Below are positions 26,080 through 35,308 of a stretch of 64,000 bases of DNA, piece by piece; the stretch's first letter is position 1, and each line of letters starts with the position of its first letter. The stretch spans positions 1-64,000 of the forward strand of contig JAFRDO010000066.1 in NCBI GenBank assembly GCA_017403825.1, written 5' to 3'. Source of the stretch: Kiritimatiellia bacterium. GTDB lineage: Bacteria > Verrucomicrobiota > Kiritimatiellia > RFP12 > UBA1067. A program made the translations under genes and the position numbers. The notes under the pieces are model-generated. The model was not told the origin of the DNA. It worked only from the letters and a program-made list of their open reading frames with translations, and made no database searches.

Positions 26080-27498
26080 ATGAGAGCGAAGAAGACAGTT
26101 CTCGGAGTGCTCGCCGTAGTCGCGGCGTCCGCGTTCGCGATGGTTCCGGAAGTGACGTATGTCCACATGGAGCAGTCATCTTCGAGCCGCGAGGTGACGG
26201 TACAGTACAAGTTCTCTGGCGACGACGCGGTGATCACGCTCGACGTGCAGACGAACGCGAACACGAGCGCGTCGGCGAGCGATCCGGGCTGGACGTCGGT
26301 CGGAGGACCGGTTGTCTGCACGGCGCAGGGCGAGGTGTGGAAGAAGGTCGAAAAGGTGTCTGACGACACGCTTCACACCATCACTTGGGCTCCCGACAAT
26401 GTGTGGATCGGCGCTAACGGCGACGGGTTCTCCGTCGCGGCCAACGGCGCGCGCGCGGTGGTCACGGCGTGGGCGACGAACAACACTCCCGACTACATGG
26501 TCGTGGACATCTCGAACAGCTCGACTCCCAACACGCAGGCCGCCCGGTGCAGATACTATCCGTCCGTCGACTTCCTGCCGGGCTCCGTGCCCGGACAGGT
26601 CGGAGCCGTCACGAACAACGCGAACTTCAAGACCTCGCTGCTTGTTATGCGCAAGATATATGCGAAGGACGTGACGTGCATTCTGGGTTCGACGCCGCAG
26701 GAACCAAAACACGGTGCGAACGAGTACACCCGTCAAGTCACGATTGCCAACAACTACTACATCGGGATATTCGAGCTGACACAGGGGCAGTGGGCCGAGG
26801 TGGTGCCGGAACGTCCTCGTCCGGCGTATTTCGAGAATCCGACTTATCGTGCCGCGCGACCGGTTGATAAGGTTTGCTACAACGACATCCGCTGCGCCGA
26901 CTGCACCGTGGCCACCAGTGGAACCGGTCAAAATGCAATGGGGCCTGATACCCTTGGCGGACTTTACCCGGATCCGCCTTACACGGGATCGTTCCTCGAT
27001 CGCCTGAGAGGCAGGACTGGCATGGACTTCGACCTGCCAAGCGAAACGCAGTGGGAGTTCGCCTGCCGCGCCGGACATGGAGACGGCAAATATGGTAACG
27101 GTAGCGAAATTCTCAACACTGGCAACAATGATGCCAATCTCGCCCCGCAGACGCGTTACCTTGGCAACAATGCCTCTAGCAACAACGAACCAGGTGTTAA
27201 TGTCGATACGACGAAAGGCTCAGTCACCGTTGGCTCCTGTGTTCCGAACGACTGGGGGCTTTACGAAATGCTCGGAAACGTGATGGAACTCTGTCTCGAC
27301 AAGTATCAAGCGAACGTCTCTGGGCTTGCCGGTGCTGTGAATGTGAATTCAGGCATATCGTCTGTCGTGGGTAAAGGCGGGCACTTCATCAATCCTGCGT
27401 CTGCGTGCCGTCCGGCCTACCGCACAGACTATGAGATGAACAAACGGCACAGGCCGCAGCTGGGATTCCGCGTTGTCTGTCGCGCTGGCTTGTACTGA
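26080..27498 (+). CDS. SUMF1-fold exported protein (second of four)
   Basis: 472 residues with signal peptide (MRAKKTVLGVLAVVAASAFA). N-terminal beta domain about 20-190 (VPEVTYVHMEQSSSSREVTV, KFSGDDAVITLDVQTNAN). The C-terminal formylglycine-generating-enzyme/SUMF1 fold has NNYYIGIFELTQGQWAEVV, FDLPSETQWEFACRAGHGD, DWGLYEMLGNVMELCLD and PQLGFRVVCRAGLY. The last part has a single Cys (ASACRPAYR) instead of the CxxxxC pair that true FGEs use for copper and catalysis, so I read it as a C-type-lectin-like binding protein, not an FGE. Intact duplicate of the interrupted neighbour 27 bases upstream. Confidence 0.85.
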   Translation: MRAKKTVLGVLAVVAASAFAMVPEVTYVHMEQSSSSREVTVQYKFSGDDAVITLDVQTNANTSASASDPGWTSVGGPVVCTAQGEVWKKVEKVSDDTLHTITWAPDNVWIGANGDGFSVAANGARAVVTAWATNNTPDYMVVDISNSSTPNTQAARCRYYPSVDFLPGSVPGQVGAVTNNANFKTSLLVMRKIYAKDVTCILGSTPQEPKHGANEYTRQVTIANNYYIGIFELTQGQWAEVVPERPRPAYFENPTYRAARPVDKVCYNDIRCADCTVATSGTGQNAMGPDTLGGLYPDPPYTGSFLDRLRGRTGMDFDLPSETQWEFACRAGHGDGKYGNGSEILNTGNNDANLAPQTRYLGNNASSNNEPGVNVDTTKGSVTVGSCVPNDWGLYEMLGNVMELCLDKYQANVSGLAGAVNVNSGISSVVGKGGHFINPASACRPAYRTDYEMNKRHRPQLGFRVVCRAGLY

Positions 27499-27541
27499 TC
27501 GCGTAATGTCTTTGGAAAATCGAAAATTAAGGACGCAAAAA

Positions 27542-27799
27542 ATGACAAACGCAGCTAGTCTTTGCAAACGACTTCTGGCAATTGGAGCGGCGACTATGGT
27601 CGCGATGGAAATTTGCGCGGCGGTGCGGTCCCCGGCGGCGTACGGCGATTCCGAAGCGCAGCCGATTGATACGCGCGTAGGCGCGGTTCTGGCTTTGACT
27701 GATCAGTCCCTCGACTCCCGCGTCAGCTCGTGGGACGTTTCGGGCTTTGGCGGCCTGGACACCTTCAATAGTCTGGGCCTCAACATCATCATTCGTTAA
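27542..27799 (+). CDS. Small exported protein with PIDTR-LDSR tail and [G/S]xxhhhR end
   Basis: 85 residues. Signal peptide to about residue 27 (KRLLAIGAATMVAMEICA). The mature 55 residues contain QPIDTRVG, then QSLDSRVSS, GFGGLDTF and the end SLGLNIIIR. The same order (KPIDTRIG, MDLDSRTGS, NLGGLTT, GGSRMLLH) closes the GDPD protein at 37071, so this gene encodes a free-standing form of that tail. The start at 27542 is set by GGACGC-AAAAA-ATG spacing and the signal peptide. It lies between the two SUMF1 pairs. Function unknown. Confidence 0.75.
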   Translation: MTNAASLCKRLLAIGAATMVAMEICAAVRSPAAYGDSEAQPIDTRVGAVLALTDQSLDSRVSSWDVSGFGGLDTFNSLGLNIIIR

Positions 27800-27826
27800 C
27801 AACCATATCATCTAAGGAGCAGAACA

Positions 27827-29116
27827 ATGAACATCACAAGCAAACTGTTGGCGGTTCTCGCGTGCGCGTCGTGCGCGGCAACCCTGTTTGGCACGGCGAC
27901 GGATGTGCCTGTAATCTCAGACGTCACATTCAACCAGTCAGGCGGCGGATTCCCAGTGACGGTCACTTACAATCTCCAGTATGCTCCTGCGATTGTGACG
28001 GTCGATGTGCTGACGAACGGCGTGAGCATCGGCGCGGACAAGGTTACGCATCTTCAGGGTGACGTGAACAAGGTCGTGCAGGCAGGTGCGCACCAGTTCA
28101 AGTGGTTCGCCAAGCGCGACTGGCCGGGACATCTGATAACGGATAACAGTGTTTCGGTGAAGCTTACGGCATGGTCTCTCGTAGAGCCGCCGCCGTACAT
28201 GGTGGCCGACCTCGAAACGCCGTCGAACGTCACGTACTACGTGAGTGCCGAGGCGATTCCCGGAGGCGTCACGAACGACCTCTACAAGACGGCGCGCCTC
28301 GTGATGCGCCGTATCGATGCGGTGGGCGTCCGGTGGAACATGGGCAGGCACCCGACTGAAAATGGATATACCAGCTCCAGGCCACAGGATCAAATCCATT
28401 CGGTACAGCTGACGAACGACTACTACATCGGCGTCTTCGAACTGACGCAGGGGCAGTGGAAGCGTATCGCGGGATTCTATCAGTACTCGGACGTGACAAC
28501 GGATGGCGTCCGTGAGGTTTATCCTTTGCAGTACGTTGCGTTTACGGAGATGAGAGAGGCCGCACCCGTGTCGAGTGGCAATCCACCGGCTCTTGACAGC
28601 AATAGCAGCTACATATTCCCTGCTCCTCCTGCTCCGAATTCTTTCCTTGGAAAACTTTCAAGCCTGACGGGGGTCGCGTTCGACCTGCCGAGTGAATGTG
28701 AATGGGAATATGCGTGCCGCGCCGGAAATTATGGCGCGAAGTGGGGCGATGGATCTTTGATTCAGCTTAAGGGCGGCGCGGATGCCGGAGAAGACACGAA
28801 TCTCACTCGGCTTGGAGCGTACAAAAAGAATGCAGACTTCATTCAGCCTGTCGGAAGTTACGAGCCGAATTCGTGGGGGCTCTACGATATGCATGGAAAT
28901 CTTTGGGAAATGTGCCTTGACTGGTTCGGGGTCGACATCACGGGACTGGACGGTGCCGTCAACCCGACACCGCCCTCCAATAACAGACGCGTAGATCGCG
29001 GCGGCGCCAAGCACAGCACACAGTACCAATGCCATTCGGCCTACCGTGACAGCGACAATCCTGAAGGGCGCTCCCTCGGCATTGGCTATCGTCTCGTCTC
29101 GCGCATTGCGCAGTAA
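27827..29116 (+). CDS. SUMF1-fold exported protein (third of four)
   Basis: 429 residues, signal peptide about 1-25 (KLLAVLACASCAATLFG). N-terminal beta domain (VPVISDVTFNQSGGGFPVTV), then the SUMF1 core: NDYYIGVFELTQGQWKRIA, FDLPSECEWEYACRAGNYG, WGLYDMHGNLWEMCLDWFG, RVDRGGAKHSTQYQCHSAYR, IGYRLVSR. Only one Cys lies in the final loop, so the copper/Cys pair of genuine formylglycine-generating enzymes is absent. More diverged from 26080 than from its neighbour 29129. The start is preceded by AAGGAGCAGAACA. Probably a surface ligand-binding protein. Confidence 0.85.
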   Translation: MNITSKLLAVLACASCAATLFGTATDVPVISDVTFNQSGGGFPVTVTYNLQYAPAIVTVDVLTNGVSIGADKVTHLQGDVNKVVQAGAHQFKWFAKRDWPGHLITDNSVSVKLTAWSLVEPPPYMVADLETPSNVTYYVSAEAIPGGVTNDLYKTARLVMRRIDAVGVRWNMGRHPTENGYTSSRPQDQIHSVQLTNDYYIGVFELTQGQWKRIAGFYQYSDVTTDGVREVYPLQYVAFTEMREAAPVSSGNPPALDSNSSYIFPAPPAPNSFLGKLSSLTGVAFDLPSECEWEYACRAGNYGAKWGDGSLIQLKGGADAGEDTNLTRLGAYKKNADFIQPVGSYEPNSWGLYDMHGNLWEMCLDWFGVDITGLDGAVNPTPPSNNRRVDRGGAKHSTQYQCHSAYRDSDNPEGRSLGIGYRLVSRIAQ

Positions 29117-29128
29117 GGAGAGGTCGTC

Positions 29129-30409
29129 ATGACGAAGCGAATCCTATTGGTGCTGGGAGTGGTCGCGACAAGCGCGTCACTCCTTGCCGCGCCGTCCGTG
29201 ACGAGCGTGTCGTTCTCGCAGGAGACGACAGGCCCGCGCACTGTTACCGTCAACTACACGCTTGCCGGCGAGGAAGCCATAGTCACGATGGATGTGTTGA
29301 CGAACAATGTGTCGATCGGCGAGGAGAATATTCATTTCCTCGAAGGCGACGTGAACCGGCTCGTGCAGCCGGGCAACCGCAAGATCAAGTGGTTTGCACA
29401 GAAGTCATGGCCGGGACATCAGATCGACAGCAACACGGTCAAGGTGCGCATCAACGCCTGGTCGAAGTCCGCACCGCCCAACTACATGGTGGTTGACCTT
29501 GAAACGCCAAACAACGTGAGGTACTACACCAGCACGAATGCGTTGCCGGACGGGGGGCTCACTAATCGTGTATATGCGACGACCCGCCTTCTAATGAAAT
29601 ATGTGGAGGCGAAAGATGTCACGTACACGATGGGACAGACGGGAGGCTCTGAGGCTGTTGCACCGCACTCTGTAACGCTATCGAAGAACTACTACATCGG
29701 CGTCTATCTGATAACTCAGGGGCAGTGGAAGCGGATTATCGGCTGGTATCCGAGCTACAACTACAAGCCGACACCTGAAGTGAATCGCGAATTCTATCCG
29801 GTTCAGTATACGGCGTACAATGAGATCCGCGAGGTCGCGCCAGTGGATGACAATACGCTTCTTACGCCGAGCAATATCGATTCATGGGGGGCAAAGGACG
29901 TAGTCGGCGACGCGACATACGCCTATCCGGCGGCGCCGGCGCCCGCATCATGGCTAGGTGTTCTTTCGAGTCACGCAGGAATCGCGTTCGATCTGCCGAG
30001 CGATTGCGAGTGGGAATACGCCTGCCGCGCCGGAAACTATGGTAACACGTGGGGCGATGGATCGTCGGTGTCCATTTCCAATAACAAGGACGCCAACCTT
30101 GATCGACTTGGATACTACACCGGAAATTCCAGCAACATTCAGCCAGTCGGCACCCTTGCGCCAAACTCGTGGGGGCTCTACGACATGCATGGCAATGTCT
30201 GGGAGTGGTGTATCGACTTTTACAATGCGGACATCACGGGTTTGAATGGTGCGGTAGATACAAGAACGAACGGTGTGAGACGCGTGGAACGTGGCGGTAC
30301 ATTCGCGAATCCACCCGCTTCCTGCACCTCCTACAACCGTACGTCCGATCCGGGTAACACACGCCTTCGCCGTGTCGGCTTCCGCGTCGTCTCGCGCATC
30401 GAGCCGTAG
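29129..30409 (+). CDS. SUMF1-fold exported protein (fourth of four)
   Basis: 426 residues, 12 bases after the previous stop. Signal peptide MTKRILLVLGVVATSASLLA. N-domain VTSVSFSQETTGPRTVTVNY; core has KNYYIGVYLITQGQWKRII, FDLPSDCEWEYACRAGNYG, GLYDMHGNVWEWCIDFYNA, RVERGGTFANPPASCTSYNR and RVGFRVVSRIEP. Again one Cys in the last loop, so no FGE activity is expected. The tandem array of four suggests recent duplication and diversification of binding specificity. The GGAGAGG before the ATG is a good ribosome site. Confidence 0.85.
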   Translation: MTKRILLVLGVVATSASLLAAPSVTSVSFSQETTGPRTVTVNYTLAGEEAIVTMDVLTNNVSIGEENIHFLEGDVNRLVQPGNRKIKWFAQKSWPGHQIDSNTVKVRINAWSKSAPPNYMVVDLETPNNVRYYTSTNALPDGGLTNRVYATTRLLMKYVEAKDVTYTMGQTGGSEAVAPHSVTLSKNYYIGVYLITQGQWKRIIGWYPSYNYKPTPEVNREFYPVQYTAYNEIREVAPVDDNTLLTPSNIDSWGAKDVVGDATYAYPAAPAPASWLGVLSSHAGIAFDLPSDCEWEYACRAGNYGNTWGDGSSVSISNNKDANLDRLGYYTGNSSNIQPVGTLAPNSWGLYDMHGNVWEWCIDFYNADITGLNGAVDTRTNGVRRVERGGTFANPPASCTSYNRTSDPGNTRLRRVGFRVVSRIEP

Positions 30410-30414
30410 CAGGT

Positions 30415-30439
30415 TTTCGTGTGTTTCGTGTATTTCGTG
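30415..30439 (+). repeat. Short 9-bp-period tandem repeat TTTCGTGTG (three copies)
   Basis: TTTCGTG recurs at 30415, 30424 and 30433, exactly 9 bases apart, between the last SUMF1 gene and the fusion phosphodiesterase gene. The period matches that of the CTAG arrays at 49-52 kb although the sequence is different. It lies upstream of the AAGGAA ribosome site and could be a leader element. Confidence 0.7.
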
Positions 30440-30459
30440 GTTTAGAAAATAAGGAAAAA

Positions 30460-32172
30460 ATGAACAAGAAATTGCTTCTGGCAGGCTGCTGCGCAGCCAT
30501 GTCTGCGATGGTGTTTGCCGCGCCTGCGGATCAGGGGAAGGCGCGCGGACGCGGCGTTGACCACGTCGTGCTGATCGGCGTGGACGGCATGGGGATCCGA
30601 AACATCGCCTGGGACAAGATGCCGAACCTGCGCAAGCTGCGCGACAAGGGAGCGTTTACGGTTGCGCGCAGCACGTTCCCGACGTCGTCCGGCGTCAACT
30701 GGTCGTCCGCCCTCTGCGGCACTACGCCCGACCTCCACGGCGTGAGAGACAACACGCCAAAGCCCGGTGTGCCGCCAGCCGTCACCACCGCGAAGGGAGT
30801 GCACCCATGCATCTTCTCGGAAATACGTAAGCAGGAGCCGAACGCGTACACCTGCTCGCTCTACGACTGGAACGGCATCGGCTGGTACCACGATTCGGCG
30901 TCCGCAAACTTCACGAAGCTCTATCCGTCGAACTTCGAGAGCGAGTCGCAGTACACCGGCGAGTTCATCGAGCTCCTGAAGAAGAACGGTCCGCGCCTCG
31001 CGTTCATCACCTACGACATGCTCGACCACACGGGACACGCCTCGCGATACGACTCTCCCGAGTACACGAACGCCTGTGCGGAGGTGGACAAGTTCATCGG
31101 CCGTATAGCAGACTACGTCGCCGCCAATATGGCCAAGGATACGGCTATTGTCCTCTTTGCTGACCATGGCGGACACGACAAGGGGCACGGCGACGCAACG
31201 CTCGAATGTTACGAGATACCGTTCCTCGTGGTCGCGCCGGGGTTGGACGGCTTCGTCTTCCGCGAGCCTGTCACGATCAGCGACGTCGCGCCGACGGTCG
31301 CGTGGCTGCTCGGCTACAAGGTCCCCGAGTTCTGGCGCGGCAGGCCCGCTCTGCGCAGGAGCGTCAAGTATCCGCTGCAGAAGCGGCTGATCGTGCATGC
31401 GGGCATCGGGAACGGCGCGCCGCAGAACACGCTGCCAGCGTTCAAGGCTGCCGTCGCCACCGGCTTCGGCTTCGAATGCGACATACAGATGTCCGCCGAC
31501 CATCAGATCTTCGCCGCGCACAACGGCTCGGCGCTGGCATACGGCGGCGGGGACGTTCCGTTCAAGACGATGCCGTGGTCGGAGATAGAGAAGCTCGACG
31601 TCGGGCTCAAGCTCGGCGGGATCAGGTGGGCGGGAACGCCGCCGCCGCGCTTCGAGGATATCCTTGCGCTCATGCGCGACGGGCGCAAGTCGTTTGTCGA
31701 GGTGAAGGAGGCTGCGGGAACGGAAATCGTGCCGTATATTAAGAAGGCCGTCGAGAGCCAGCGCAACGCGACGCCCGACAACATGCTCTTCATCTCGTTC
31801 GACAGGGAGATATGCCGCGCGCTCCGCAAGGCGCTGCCGAAGTACGAGGTGATGTGGATCATTCTCCCGCGTAAGGACTTGGAGCGCCCCGACGACCAGA
31901 AGGGGTCGCCGTACACGGCTGAAGAGGTGATTGCGCTCCTGAAGGAAGCGAATCTCACTGGCGTGGACATGGCCGGCAACATGTCGGTCGCGACCGAGGA
32001 TTTCATCAGGAAGGTGAAGGCGGCGGGATTCAAGTTCGGCGTGTGGACGGTTGACGACACGAAGACTGCGAGAATCTTCCTCGAGCGTGGCGTTGACGCG
32101 GTTACGACCAATCGCTCCAAGGAGATTGCCGAAGAGCTGAAGGACTGGCAGTGGCCGGCAGGCGTGCTGTAA
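30460..32172 (+). CDS. Fusion: NPP-type phosphodiesterase plus glycerophosphodiester phosphodiesterase (GDPD) domain
   Basis: 570 residues from ATG 30460 (AAGGAA upstream, signal peptide NKKLLLAGCCAAMSAMVFA). Residues 30-310: VVLIGVDGMGIRN, TFPTSSGVNWSSALCG, MLDHTGHAS, LFADHGGHDKGHGD, close to the 23219 enzyme. Residues 315-565: a GDPD TIM barrel, VHAGIGNGAPQNTLPAFKAA, GFECDIQMSADHQIFAAHN, KSFVEVKEAAG, FKFGVWTVDD, VDAVTTNRSKEI. The GDPD motif HRG reads HAG and the usual HD reads HN, both here and at 37071, so substrate or chemistry may differ. The fusion implies consecutive cleavage of a phosphodiester such as a glycerophospho-headgroup or teichoic-acid-like polymer. Confidence 0.85.
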   Translation: MNKKLLLAGCCAAMSAMVFAAPADQGKARGRGVDHVVLIGVDGMGIRNIAWDKMPNLRKLRDKGAFTVARSTFPTSSGVNWSSALCGTTPDLHGVRDNTPKPGVPPAVTTAKGVHPCIFSEIRKQEPNAYTCSLYDWNGIGWYHDSASANFTKLYPSNFESESQYTGEFIELLKKNGPRLAFITYDMLDHTGHASRYDSPEYTNACAEVDKFIGRIADYVAANMAKDTAIVLFADHGGHDKGHGDATLECYEIPFLVVAPGLDGFVFREPVTISDVAPTVAWLLGYKVPEFWRGRPALRRSVKYPLQKRLIVHAGIGNGAPQNTLPAFKAAVATGFGFECDIQMSADHQIFAAHNGSALAYGGGDVPFKTMPWSEIEKLDVGLKLGGIRWAGTPPPRFEDILALMRDGRKSFVEVKEAAGTEIVPYIKKAVESQRNATPDNMLFISFDREICRALRKALPKYEVMWIILPRKDLERPDDQKGSPYTAEEVIALLKEANLTGVDMAGNMSVATEDFIRKVKAAGFKFGVWTVDDTKTARIFLERGVDAVTTNRSKEIAEELKDWQWPAGVL

Positions 32173-32183
32173 GGTGCCCCAAA

Positions 32184-33560
32184 ATGTCCAGCATTTCGAG
32201 AAGGGCGTTTCTTTCATCTGCTGCCGCTACGGTCGGCACGTCCATGTTCGGCGGCGTCGCGAAAGGGCCGAACGTCACGTTTGGCGTATTGAGCGACGTA
32301 CATCTCAACAAAGCTGGCGACGAAGACACGCTGCTCAAGGCGTTTGCGTATTTCCGCGACAACGGCGTTGACGGCGTGCTCATCGCTGGCGACATAGCCG
32401 ACCGTGGCTTCATCGAGCAAATGGAACGTTGCGCCGACTGCTGGTGGCGCACGTTCCCGGACGGCAAGGCGCCCGACGGCCGTCACGTCGAGCAGCTTTT
32501 CATCTATGGAAACCATGACATCGACGGCTGGAAATGGCACGAGAAGGACGACTGGATTCTCGCGCATGGAATCGGCTGTGGTGACAACCGCGTGAAGACA
32601 TGGGAGCGTCTCTTCAAGGAACCGTACACTCCGATCTGGGCCAAGAAGGTCAAGGGATATACGTTCATCGGCGCACATTGGAGCAGCGAGAAGGATCTTG
32701 ACGAATTCCTGCAGGCGAACGCCGAGAAACTCGGCCTTCGTAGCGGAAGGCCGTTCTTCTACACGCAGCATGCTCATCCCGGCAACACCGTGCAGGGGCC
32801 ATGGGCGTGGGGCAACGACGGCGGCACTACTACGCGCGCCCTGGAGAAGTTCCCGAACGCCGTGGCGTTCTCCGGCCATTCACACTATTCGCTCACTGAC
32901 GAGCGGAGCATTTGGCAAGGCAAGTTCACGTCCATCGGTACTAGCTCGCTCAGGTACATCTTTTCCCAGTACTGGCGCGAGAACGGCGAGGACCACCCTG
33001 GAATCGTGAAGCAGATGAAGATGCTCCCCGAGGGCAATGGCCGCCAGGGAATGCTCGTGCGCGTCTATGATGATATGATTGCCATCGCGCGCCGCGAGTT
33101 CGTGTACGGCGAGAGCCTTGGCGCGGACTGGATCGTGCCGCTTGACGGCTCGCGTCCGTTCGCGTTCGACGTTCGCACGCGGGAGAAGGTCGCCCCCGCG
33201 TTTGCGCCGGATGCCAAGGTGACGGTGTCGCGCGCCATGGGCAAGGACCGCAATGGGAAGGAGACTGACCAGATCACGGTGTCGTTCCCGGCTGCGCTCC
33301 CCAGCGCGACTTCCCGTGTGTTTGACTACGAAGTGGCGGCGCTCGCGTACCATGAGGACGTGGACTATCCGGTGGCCGTGAAAAGGGTTCTCTCCGAGAG
33401 CTTTTTCCTGCCGGCATCGCGGGAAGCGAAGAGTGGCCACATCGTCTTCTCCGTGGCCGAGCTGAATGGCGCAAAGAATGTCCGCTTCGCGGTGCGTCCG
33501 CTGGAATGCTTCGGACGCAAGGGCGCCGAGATCCGCTCAGAGATGTTTTCATGTGGGTAA
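32184..33560 (+). CDS. Tat-exported calcineurin-like metallophosphoesterase
   Basis: 458 residues from ATG 32184. Twin-arginine signal SSISRRAFLSSAAATVG. Metallophosphoesterase motifs in order: VLSDVHLNK (D-x-H), IAGDIADRG (GDxxDRG), YGNHDID (GNHD), FYTQHAHPG (His), AFSGHSHYS (GHxH). All metal ligands are present. The C-terminal 150 residues are beta-rich, perhaps a purple-acid-phosphatase-type or carbohydrate-interaction domain. It follows the PDE-GDPD fusion after 11 bases and probably completes the phosphate-release chain outside the cytoplasm. A hairpin follows at 33564-33580. Confidence 0.88.
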   Translation: MSSISRRAFLSSAAATVGTSMFGGVAKGPNVTFGVLSDVHLNKAGDEDTLLKAFAYFRDNGVDGVLIAGDIADRGFIEQMERCADCWWRTFPDGKAPDGRHVEQLFIYGNHDIDGWKWHEKDDWILAHGIGCGDNRVKTWERLFKEPYTPIWAKKVKGYTFIGAHWSSEKDLDEFLQANAEKLGLRSGRPFFYTQHAHPGNTVQGPWAWGNDGGTTTRALEKFPNAVAFSGHSHYSLTDERSIWQGKFTSIGTSSLRYIFSQYWRENGEDHPGIVKQMKMLPEGNGRQGMLVRVYDDMIAIARREFVYGESLGADWIVPLDGSRPFAFDVRTREKVAPAFAPDAKVTVSRAMGKDRNGKETDQITVSFPAALPSATSRVFDYEVAALAYHEDVDYPVAVKRVLSESFFLPASREAKSGHIVFSVAELNGAKNVRFAVRPLECFGRKGAEIRSEMFSCG

Positions 33561-33873
33561 AATTGGGGAGGCACCCCATTTTCAGTGTAAAAAATGATTG
33601 ATAAACTGGAGTTTTTCATCAGGTATCTAGGCTGCCATTGAAATATGAGAATTATATGCGGAATAATCTTAGCCCAAGTATGAGCATTGAGTATATCTGT
33701 GATGCTAATGGTATTATAATATTAGCCGATGAGGCCTATAGTGACAGACAAGTATGGAAGTAAGTGTCCGAGAGTCTAACATATTGCCAAGTATGCGGAA
33801 TAATCATTGGGATACTTGTCAGCAAACGCCTGATATGGTATAATACTGCCGCTTTTGTTGAAAGGAGTGTTGT
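33561..33873. other. Gene-free spacer with terminator-like hairpin, repeats and a promoter
   Basis: 313 bases with no gene, AT-rich and unlike the GC-rich flanks. GGGG-AGGCA-CCCC followed by ATTTTC (about 33566-33584) may end the upstream transcript. TATGCGGAATAAT occurs twice (about 33655 and 33791), each near a CCAAGTATG copy. A strong promoter is at 33816-33844. The composition suggests a boundary of acquired DNA. Confidence 0.55.
33816..33844 (+). promoter_or_regulatory. Promoter of the frameshifted ATPase gene
   Basis: TTGTCA (33816-33821), 17 bases, TATGGTATAAT (hexamer 33839-33844). A ribosome site AAAGGAG at about 33861-33867 lies 7 bases before GTG 33874, which supports that start and the reconstruction of the gene. 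Confidence 0.65.
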
Positions 33874-35308
33874 GTGCAGCTTGTCGGCAGAAGAAACGAA
33901 ATAAAAAATCTCGAATGGGATTTGCAGAAAAGGCGAATCCCAGTTTATTGCCATCTATGGACGTCGGCGGATCGGGAAAACTTATCTCGTGCGAGAAATG
34001 TTTGCCGATCGCTTCACGTTTATGCATGCCGGTCTTAGGGGTGGCGACAAAAGGACACAGTTGGAGGCGTTCCGTTCGTCGCTCGTCCGCTATGGACTCG
34101 GAAAATGTCCCAAACTGAAGAGTTGGCCTCAGGCTTTCGACGAGCTGGACAGGTTGATTGCCGCCGCACCTCCCGGGCGCAAGGTCGTGTTTATCGACGA
34201 ACTGCCATGGATGGATACTCCACGATCGGGCCTCCTCATCGGGCTGGAAGCGTTTTGGAACGCTCGCATCTCGGCGCGTCCGGAAAAGGACGTGTTTTTG
34301 GTCGTCTGCGGTTCGGCGTCCTCGTGGATTGTCAAGAATCTGCTTGACGATACCGGCGGGCTATACGGTCGGCTCACGGACAGAATCTGGCTTCGTCCGT
34401 TTACGCTCGCCGAATGCGAAAAATACGCGGACCGACTCGGGCTGTCGCTTTCGCGACAAGAACTATGCGAAGCCTATATGATATTCGGCGGTGTTCCATA
34501 CTACTGGAATCTGCTGCGTCCGGACATGAGCCTCGCACAGAACATCGATACGCTTTTCTTCTCCGAACACGGGGCGCTCAGGGACGAATTCAAGTTTCTT
34601 TACGCATCGCTCTTCCGTAACGCCGGCGAGCATGTCGCGATAGTAGAGGCGCTTTCAAGGAAGAAGAGCGGCATGACGCGCGAAGAGATTGCGTCTGTCG
34701 CCGGACAGAAGATGGGCGGCAACTTCAAGACGCGACTTGAAGAGCTGGAGCAGTGTGATTTCATCAGGCGCTACCTGCCGCCGGACAGGAAGAACAGGGG
34801 GGCTGTTTTCCAGCTCATTGACAATTTCACGCTATTCCATTATGCGTTCGCGTCAGTACGCGGAGAACGCGATGAACATCGCTGGACGAACTCGCAGCGT
34901 ACCCCGCAGCTTGCCGCATGGAGAGGTCTTGCGTTCGAGCGCGTCTGCCTCCAGCATGTAGAGCAGATCAAGGCGGCGCTCGGAATCGCTGGCGTTAGGA
35001 CGAGCGCATACTCGTGGCGGGCGCGGACGGATGGGGTTGGAAGTGGCGCCCAGATCGATCTCGTGCTTGATCGCGATGATGGCGTGGTCAATCTTTGCGA
35101 AATCAAGTATTCCGCGACTCCGTATGAAATAGATGCTGACGAGGCGGATCGGCTCAAGAACCGCAAGGAGCTTTTCATGCGCGAGACGGGTACGCGCAAA
35201 ACCTGTCGGACGACGCTCATCACATCGTGCGGACTCAAGGTCGGGAAGTACCGTTGGACAGCCGAGATGGAACTTTCACTTGACGATCTCTTTGGAGGAA
35301 GAAAATGA
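33874..35308 (+). pseudogene. AAA ATPase with nuclease-like C-terminus, frameshifted near the start
   Basis: From GTG 33874 (good ribosome site) the frame reads MQLVGRRNEIKNLEWDLQK, a typical beginning of this ATPase family. The next residues appear only in the +1 frame: GESQFIAIYGRRRIGKTYL, which is the Walker A region. The shift is at the AAAA run 33928-33931; removing one A restores one frame. From 33989 the frame is open to 35308 with VVFIDELPWMDTPRSG (Walker B), VCGSASSWIVKNLL, and a C-terminal PD-(D/E)XK-like domain (IDLVLDRDDGVVNLCEIKYS). It is either a true frameshift, a sequencing error, or slippage on AAAAG. Overlaps the next gene by ATGA. Confidence 0.8.
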
